From contig NZ_CP012201.1 of the NCBI RefSeq assembly GCF_001191005.1, positions 1,178,001 through 1,242,000 of the forward strand: DNA of 64,000 nucleotides, read 5' to 3'. Shown piece by piece: positions 52,101-61,100 of the stretch (position 1 is its first letter; every line of letters starts with the position of its first letter). Under the pieces are notes generated by a model. That model was not told the DNA's origin. It searched no databases and worked only from the letters and a program-made list of their open reading frames with translations. Position numbers and translations under genes: made by a program. The stretch is from Massilia sp. NR 4-1. Its GTDB lineage: Bacteria; Pseudomonadota; Gammaproteobacteria; Burkholderiales; Burkholderiaceae_D.

Positions 52101-55100
52101 CCAATCTGGCCCTGCATCTGGAGCAACACCCTGAGGCAAATCTGTCCGATGTGGCGTATACCCTGCAGACGGGCCGCCGCAGCTACGGCCACCGCAGCGC
52201 CATTGTCTGCGCCAGCCGCGAGGAGGCGATCCGCGCGCTGCGCGGCGAGCTGCCGGAGGTGGTGCAGGAAGCGACGGTGGAAGGTAGTGCCAGCGCCGCC
52301 TTGCTGCTGGCCGGTGTGGGCGACCATTATACGGGCATGGGCAGCGGCTTGTACTGGAGCGAGCCGGTGTACCGGCACTGGGTGGATACCTGCTGCGATT
52401 GGCTCAAGCGGGAAATGGACCTGGACTTGCTGGAGGCGCTGCGCGACGCGCCGGTGGCGGGTGGCGCGGGCGATACGCTCAAGCGCATGCTGTCGGGCGA
52501 GCGCGAACTGGGCGCGCTGGCCGATGGCGCGGCGGCGCAGCCGGCGGTGTTCGTGCTCGAATACGCGCTGGGCCAGCTGCTGGCCGCCTGGGGCGTGCAG
52601 CCGCAGGCGCTGCTCGGCTATAGCCTGGGCGAGTACGTGGCGGCCACGCTGGCCGGGGTGTTCCAGCTGGAGGATGCGTTGCGCGTGGTGACGCTGCGCG
52701 CGCGCCTGATCGGCTCCTTGGCGCCGGGGGCGATGCTGGCCGTGCCACTGGGCGAAGAGGAGCTGCAAGCCTATCTGGGCGCGGAGCTGGCGGTGGGCAT
52801 CGTCAACGGTCCGCGCATGAGCGTCCTGTCGGGCAGCGTGGCGGCGGTGCAGGCGGCGCAGGCGCGCCTGGAGCAGGACGGCATTGTGAGCCGGCGCCTG
52901 AGCAGCGGCCAGGCCGTGCACACGGCGCTGATGGCGCCGGCGCGGCAGGCGCTGGAGGAACTGCTGGCCGGCGTGCCGCTGGCGCCGCCGCGCATTCCGC
53001 TGCTGTCGAATGTGACGGGCGACTGGCTGACGGCCGAACAGGCTTGTTCGCCATCCTATTGGGGCAGCCATCTGGTACAGCCGGTGCAATTCGGCGCGGG
53101 GCTGGAGCGCCTGCTGGCGCAGGAGGCTTGCGCGCTGATCGAGGTTGGAGCCGGGCAGAGCCTGGGCGCCCTGGTGCGCCAGCATCCGCACCATGCCGGC
53201 AGCGGCCATACGCTGGCGGCCACCTGCCGCGGCGCCGCCGACGCGCAGCACGACCAAGCCTTCCTGCTGCGCCATCTGGGCAAGCTGTGGCTGGCGGGCC
53301 AGACCCTGTCCTGGCGCAAAATCTGGGGCGACGACCGGCGGGTGCGGGTGTCGTTGCCGACGTATCCGTTCCAGCGGCAGCGCTACTGGATCGACTTGCC
53401 GGCGTCGGAATCGGATGTGGCGCGGCCGGCAGCGGCGAAACTGGCCGATCCGGCACAATGGTTCTATCTGCCGCGCTGGCAGGCGCAGGCTCTGTCCGAC
53501 GCTGCCGTCCCGCAGGCACAGGACGCGCTGGAGCATTGGCTGATCGTCGATGCGGATGGCCGGCGCGGAGCGGCGCTGGCCGAGGCGCTGCGGCGGGCTG
53601 GCCAGCGCACGGTTCTAACGCAGCCTGGTGCGGTCTTCGAACAGCTGGAAGCAGGACATTTCCGTTTGCGTTCCGGCCAGCCGGACGATATCGGCCAGCT
53701 ATGCGGGCAGTTGCAGGCGCAGGGCTGGCAGCCGCAGCGCATCGTGTATCTGGCGCGGGAGGGGCAAGCCGGCAGCGATGGCTTCCATGATCTGGTGGCG
53801 CTGGCCCAGGCGGCCGGCCGCCTGGCTTGGACCGCGGCGCTGGAGCTTGACGTGGTGTGTGGCGGGATGCGGCGGGTCGACAGCGGCGATGCGCCGCAGC
53901 CGGACGCCGCGCTGCTGCTTGGTCCGTGCCGCGTGATTCCGCAGGAATACGCGAATATTATTTGCCGCGCCATCGATTTCACGCCGGACGCCGCGCTGGC
54001 CGCCGAGGCGCAAACCGGCCTGCTGCTGCGCGAACTGCAGTCGCACACGCTCGATACCGACGTGGCCTATCGCGCCGGCGGGCGCTATGTGCAGCGCTTC
54101 GAGCGGCTGCCGCTGGCCGCGGCCGAGTCGGAACATACCGGCTTGCGCCAGGGCGGCACCTATCTGATCACCGGTGGCCTGGGCGGCATCGGGTTGACGC
54201 TGGCGGATTATCTGGTACGTAACTGGCAGGCGAGCGTGGTACTGGTGGGCCGCACGCCGCTGCCGCCAAGGGACGAGTGGGACGAATGGCTCGGCGCGCA
54301 TGGAGAGAACGACAGCACGGCGGGCAGGATACGGGCGCTGGCGGCGCTGGAAGACGCGCCCGGCAAGGTACTGGTCTATGCGGCCGATGTGGCCGACGAG
54401 GCTGCGATGGCCGCCGTTCTGGCCGAGGCAAGGCAGCAGGCCGGGCGCATCGACGGGGTGTTCCATGCGGCCGGGGTGGCGACCATGGCTTCCCTGCTGC
54501 CCTTGCAGCAGTCGGACCGTGAGGCCTGCGAACAGCATTTCCATGCCAAGGTGGCGGGCACGCGCGTGCTGGCGCGCCTGCTGGCCGGCGATGCTCCCGA
54601 TTTCCATTTGCTGTTCTCGTCCATTTCGGCGGTGCTGGGCGGCTTCGGTTTTGCCGCCTATGCGGCGGCCAACCATTATCTCGATGCCTTCGTCGAACAG
54701 CAGCGCCAGGCTGGCGCGGGCAATTGGCTGAGCGTGAACTGGGATACCTGGGCGCTGGGCGGCGCGGCGGGACTCAATCCGGCCGGCGGCCGCGCCGCCG
54801 TGGCGCAGTTTGCGATGAACGCGGAAGAGGGCATCGATGCCTTGCTGCGGGTGCTGGCTGCACGCCAGGCACGTCTGGTGCATTCCACCGGTGTGCTGCA
54901 GGAGCGTATCGGGCAATGGGTGGATGGCGCATTCCTGCAGGCCAAACGCCAGCCGGCGCTCGCCGCGGCGCCGCGCAAGCTGTATAGCCGGCCGGCGCTG
55001 GCGAACGCCTATGTCGAACTCAGTAACGCCACCGAACAGCGCATCGCCGGCGTCTACCGCGCGGTGCTGGGCATCGAACAGATTGGCTTGCACGACAACT

Positions 55101-58100
55101 TCTTCGAGATGGGCGGCACCTCGCTGTCGGCGCTGCAGGTGGCGGCCCGGCTGCAGGCCGAATTCGGCCGGCCCGTCAGCCCGGTGCTGCTGTTCGACGC
55201 CGGCACCGTGGCCAAGCTGGCGCAGCATTTGATGCCGCAGGTGCGTGCCGCAGATGCCGGCGACGCCGCATGGCAGGCGCGTTTGCGCCTGCGCCGCGAG
55301 CGCAGCGCGCACGCTGGTGGAGCGCCGGTCGCCGTGATCGGCATGGCTGGGCGTTTCCCCGGCGCGGGCGATGTCGAGGCATTCTGGCGCAATCTGGCAG
55401 CCGGGGTGGAGTCGCTGACTTACTTCAGCGATGCGGAGCTGCAGGCGGCCGGCATCGGTCCCCAGGCTTACTGCAAGCCGAACTACATCCGTGCCCGCCC
55501 CATCCTGCACGATATCGACCAGTTCGACGCCCAGTTCTTCGGCTACACGCCGCGCGAGGCCGAGTTCATGGACCCGCAGCACCGCATCTTCCTCGAATGC
55601 GCGTGGGAGGTGCTGGAGAGCGCTGGCTACGACAGCCAGCGCTACGAGGGCCAGATCGGCGTCTTTGCCGGCACCAATATGAGCAGCTACGGCGCCGAGC
55701 TGATTGCGCATCTGGGCGCAGGCGGCAATTTCGTCTCGCTGGATAACGTCATTGCCCACGACAAGGATGCCCTGGCCACCAAGGTCTCCTACAAGCTCAA
55801 TCTACGCGGTCCCAGCGTGGCGGTGCAGACCTTCTGCTCCACCTCACTGGTGGCGGTGCACCTGGCTTGCCAGAGCCTGCGCAACGGCGATTCCGATATG
55901 GCTCTGGCTGGCGGCGTGTCGGTGCGCGTGCCGGCGCATTTCGGCTACGAATATAGTCCCGGTGGACAGGAGTCGCGCGACGGCCATACGCGCAGCTTCG
56001 ACGCGCAGGCCAGCGGCACGGTGTTCGGCGATGGCTCCACCGTCGTCCTGCTCAAGCGCCTGGACGAGGCGCTTGCCGACGGCGATTGCATTCATGCCGT
56101 GATACGCGGCTCGGCCATCAACAACGATGGCGCGCAGAAGGCCGGCTTCACCGCCCCGAGCATCAGCGGCCAGGCCGAAGTGGTGGCCGCCGCCATGGCC
56201 GTGGCTGACGTCCAGCCCGAACAGATTTCGTACGTGGAGGCGCACGGCAGCGCTACTGAACTGGGCGACCCGATCGAGGTAGCAGCTCTGAACCGTGCCT
56301 TCCGCCTCGGCACGGACAAGCGCGGCTACTGCGCCCTGGGCTCGGTCAAGAGCAATTTCGGCCACCTGGACCGTGCCGCCGGCGTGGCTGGCCTGATCAA
56401 GGTGATCCAGTCGATGCGGCACGGCGTGCTGCCGCCGACACTGCATTTCGGCGCGCCGAACCCAGAAATCGATTTTGCCGACAGTCCTTTCTTCGTCAAC
56501 AGCGCACTGCGGCCATGGCCGCGTGCTGGGGCGCCGCGCATCGCCGGCGTAAATGCGCTGGGCATCGGCGGCACGAATGTACACGTGGTGGTGGAGGAAG
56601 CGCCTGTGCCGCCGCCTTCGGGAGCCAGCCGGCGCTGGCAACTGCTGCCTTTGTCGGGGCGCACGCCGGCGGCGCTGAGCGCGCAGGCGCGCAATCTGGC
56701 CGATCATCTGGATAATCAAGACGAGGCACCGCTGGCCGATGTCGCCTACACGCTGCAGCAGGGCAGGCGCGAATTCGGCGAACGTCTGGCAGTACTGTGC
56801 CGCAGTGGGGCGGACGCCAGCGCGCTGCTGCGCGCCGGACGGCATGCGCATGTGCTGCGCGGCGAGCGCGCCGCTCCACGGCCGGTCGTTTTCATGTTTC
56901 CCGGCGTGGGCGAGCACTACGTGGGCATGGGCGCCCAGCTGTATGCCGAGGAGGCCGTATTCCGCGCTGCGATGGATGAGTGCTTCGGCTGGCTGAAAGC
57001 GCAGGCCGGTCTGGATCTGCGCGCCGAACTGTTTGCCGACGCCCCGGACGCGACCAGCCTGCGCAGCGCTTTCTTCCGCGGCGCTGGTGCACCGCTGGCC
57101 GGCGCTCCTTTGCAGCGTACCAGCGTAGCGCAGCCGGCGGTCTTTGTGGTCGAGTACAGCTTGGCCAGGCTGTTGATCAGCTGGGGCATCGTGCCTGAGG
57201 CGATGATTGGCTACAGCGTCGGTGAGTTTGCCGCCGCAGCCATTGCCGGTACGTTGACCCTGGAGGACGCCCTGCGCCTGGTGGTGGAGCGCGCCCGCAT
57301 CATCGATGCGCTGGCGCCCGGTGCCATGCTGGCGGTCCCGCTCAGTGCGGAAGAGCTGCAGCCCATGCTGAATGGCGCGCTGTCGATCGCGGTCCTGAAC
57401 GGCCCGCGCATGACGGTGGTGGCTGGGCCGGAGGATGAGATGACGGCATTGGAAGCCGTGTTGGCCGGGCGCGAGGTAGTTTGCCGCCGCTTGCCGGCCA
57501 CCCATGCTTTCCATTCGCCGATGATGGCGGCGGCGCGGCCGGCATTGGAGCAGGTACTGAAAAGCGTCACGCTGCGCGCGCCCACGCTGCCCTATATATC
57601 GAATGTGAGCGGCGATTGGATCACGGCCGAAGAGGCCACCGATTCCCAGTATTGGCTGCGCCATATGTGCCAGACGGTGCGTTTTGGCGAAGGCATCGAA
57701 GCGTTGCTGAGCAAGGGGGACAAAGTCTTTGTGGAAGTCGGACCGGGGCAGGGACTGTGCTCCGTGCTGCGCCAGCATCCGGCCTATCGCGCCTTGTCGC
57801 CGGCACCGTTGGCGGCACCCACCATGCGCAGTGCCTATGGCGCGGAAGAGGATGCGGAGAGCCTGCTGGCGGCGCTCGGCAAGCTGTGGGCCAATGGTGT
57901 GGCGATTGACTGGAAAGCCTTCAGCGGCGAGGAAGCGCGGCGGCGCGTGGTGCTGCCGACTTATCCCTTCGAACGCCAGCGCTACTGGATCGATACTGTG
58001 CGCCGGCCCGCCGCGCCGGGCGGCAAGGTGGACGATGTGGGGGATTGGTTCTACCGTGAGCAATGGTTGCCGGCCATGGTGCCCGCCGCTGGCACTGCGG

Positions 58101-61100
58101 TGGCAGGAACCTCCTGGCTGCTGGTGACGCCACCTGTGGCGGCAGGCGCCGCACTGGCCGACAGGCTGCGCCGGCAGAATGCGCGCGTGGCCGTCGTGAC
58201 GCTGGGCGGGGCCAGCGCTTGTACTGCCAGTGGCGAGCTGGAATATCTGATCGACGCCGAGCGGCCGGAACAGCTGAAGCAGGCCATCGCCGCTTTGCGT
58301 AAGGCTGGTTTCATTCCCGAGCGCCTGGTTCACATGGGCAGTCTGGCCGAAGCATCCGGTTTCGACCAGGCGCAGGCGTATGGCTTCTTCAGCCTCGCGG
58401 CGCTGGCCCAGGGTTTGGCTGAGAGCCGCATCAACGGCTCGCTCGAGCTGGCGGTGATCGGCAACGGCCTGTATGCGGCAACGGCGGACGATGCTATCGA
58501 TGCTGCCAAGGCGGCTGTCATTGGGATGTGCCGCACCTTGCCGCAGGAATATCCGAATATCGCGTTGCGCGTTTTGGACCTGGACAGCGAAGCAGCGCAG
58601 GATGTCGACGGGCTGCTGCGCGAACTGGCGTCGGGCGCCAGCGATGTGGCGCTGGCCTGGCGTGCCGGCCAGCGCCTGGTGCAGCGCTACGGCGCCGCGC
58701 GGCTGGAAGCCGTGGCGGATGGCGCGGACCCGCTGCGCCAGGGCGGCTCATATCTGATCACCGGCGGTTTGGGCAATGTCGGTTTGACGCTGGCCGGCAT
58801 GCTGGCCGGGCGCTACGCCGCCAATGTGGCGCTGGTGTCGCGCCGGCCTTTCCCGGAGCGCGCGGCGTGGGACGGCTGGCTTGCCGGCCAGCCGCAGGAT
58901 GATGCGCTGAGCCGCCAAATCCGTGCCTTGCAGGCGCTGGAGACGCAGGGCGCGGCCATCACCGTGTACCAGGGCGATGTGACCGATCCTGAGCGGATGG
59001 AAGCTATTTTCACCGATATCGAGCAGCGCCATGGCGCTCTTCATGGCGTCTTCCATGCTGCGGGCTTGATCACTGCCGAGTCGCACGCCACGATTGCCGA
59101 TGTCTCGCCGCAGCGCGCGGAAGTGCATTTCGCAGCCAAGGTGCGCGGCACGCAGGTGCTGGGCCGGCTGCTGGAGCGGCGCCAGGCCGATTTTTGCCTG
59201 CTGTTTTCCTCGCTGTCGGCAACGCTCGGCGGCATGACCTTGTCGATGTATGCGGCGGCCAATGCCTTTGAAAGCGCTTATGCCGTGGCGCGCGGAAAGG
59301 ATGGCGGCACGCGCTGGATCGCCGTCGACTGGGACAGCTGGGCGCGCGAGCAGGGCGAACAGGATCATAAAGGAACCACGCTGGAAGCCTTCCTGATGTG
59401 GCCCGAGGAGGGGGCGGAAGCGGTGCGCCGCGTGCTCGGTTCAAGCAGCGCACACCATCTGGTGAATTCGACGGCCGATCTGCAATTACGCCTGGACCAG
59501 TGGGTCTACCGAAAACAGCTCAAACTCAAACCTGCCGGCGCGACAACGCACTACGCGCGTCCTGCTGTGAGCACCGCCTACATCGCCGCCAGCAACGCGA
59601 TCGAACAGCGCGTTGCGCGCGTGCTGCAGGACGTTCTCGGCATCGACAAGGTAGGCCTGGATGACAATTTCTTTGAGCTTGGCGGGAATTCCCTGATTTC
59701 GATGCAGGTGATCGCCGAGCTGCAGCGCGAGTTCGATGTACCTCTGTCGCCTATTCTGGTGTTCGAGGCCCCCAGCGTCAGCGAGCTGGCGAAGCGGCTG
59801 GCGCCCTTGGCCGGCACAGCGGACGGCGAGAGCGCGGATGAGCAAGCCGGTTTGGCGGTGAAGGCGCGGCGCCATACCCGGCGCAGCGCGGCACATGCGG
59901 ACATTGCCATTATTGGCATGGCTGGCCGCTTCCCCGGCGCGAACGATATTCCGGCGATGTGGGGCAAGCTGCTTGATGGTGTGGAGTCGGTGAGCAGCTT
60001 CAGCGACGAGGAATTGCTCGCCGCCGGCGTGGCGCCGGCCGTGCTGCATCATCCTGCCTATGTCAAAAAGCGCGGCATCGTCGAAGGCATCGAGCTGTTC
60101 GACGCCGGCGTATTCGGCTTCAATCCGCGCGAAGCGGAGCTAATAGACCCGCAGCATCGGTTGATGCTGGAGACGGCGTGGCAGACCCTGGAGCATGCCG
60201 GCTACGACTCCTGGCGCTACGACGGCATGATCGGCGTTTTTGCCGGTACCACGCAAAGCCTGTATCAAATGCAGCTGCATGCGGACCGTGAACTGTGGGA
60301 GGGGCTGGACCGCTTTGAAACCAACCTGGCGAACACCCAAGACTCACTCAGTACGCGTATTTCATATAAGCTCAATCTGAATGGCCCGAGTCTCTCGATC
60401 GGCACCTATTGCTCGACTTCGGGCGTGGCGATCCATCTGGCTTGCCAGAGCCTGCGCAGCGGCGAAACGGATATGGCGCTTGCGGGCGGCGTATCGGTTC
60501 TGGTTCCCAGCAAGCGTGGCCACCTGTTCGAGCAAGGCAATCAGAGCTCGCCGGACGGCCATACTCGCACCTTCGATGCGCGTGCCCAGGGCACGGTGTT
60601 TTCCGACGGTCTGGGCATGCTGCTGCTCAAGCGGCTGGACGAAGCCGTGGCCGATGGCGACACCGTGTACGCCGTGATCAAAGGCACGGCGATCAACAAC
60701 GACGGTGCGCTCAAGGCCGGCTTCACCGCGCCCAGCGTTGAACGCCAGGCCGAGGTGGTGAGCATGGCTCTGGCAGACGCGGGTCTGGAAGCGCAGGATA
60801 TCCACTACATTGAGGCGCATGGCACGGCCACCGAACTGGGCGACCCGATCGAGGTGGCGGCCTTGACCCGTGCCTTCCGCGCCAGCACGGCCGCGAAGCA
60901 GTTCTGCACCCTGGGTTCGATCAAGACCAATTTCGGCCACACCGACCGCGCCGCCGGCGTGATCGGCGTGATCAAGGCGGCCCAGGTGGTGCGTACGGGC
61001 TGGATTCCGCCGACGCTGCACTTCGAGCACCCCAATCCCAAGATGGATTTGGCCAACAGTCCCTTCCTGGTGCGCACAGAGCTGCATCAACTGGCGACGG

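Noticed and set aside
46691..60460. Short near-identical stretches such as CTGGCTTGCCAGAGCCTGCG in several KS domains
   Set aside because: They encode the conserved LACQSLR helix after the KS Cys and reflect paralogy, not a separate repeat element. The AT1/AT2 repeat is different because it is far longer than the conserved motif.
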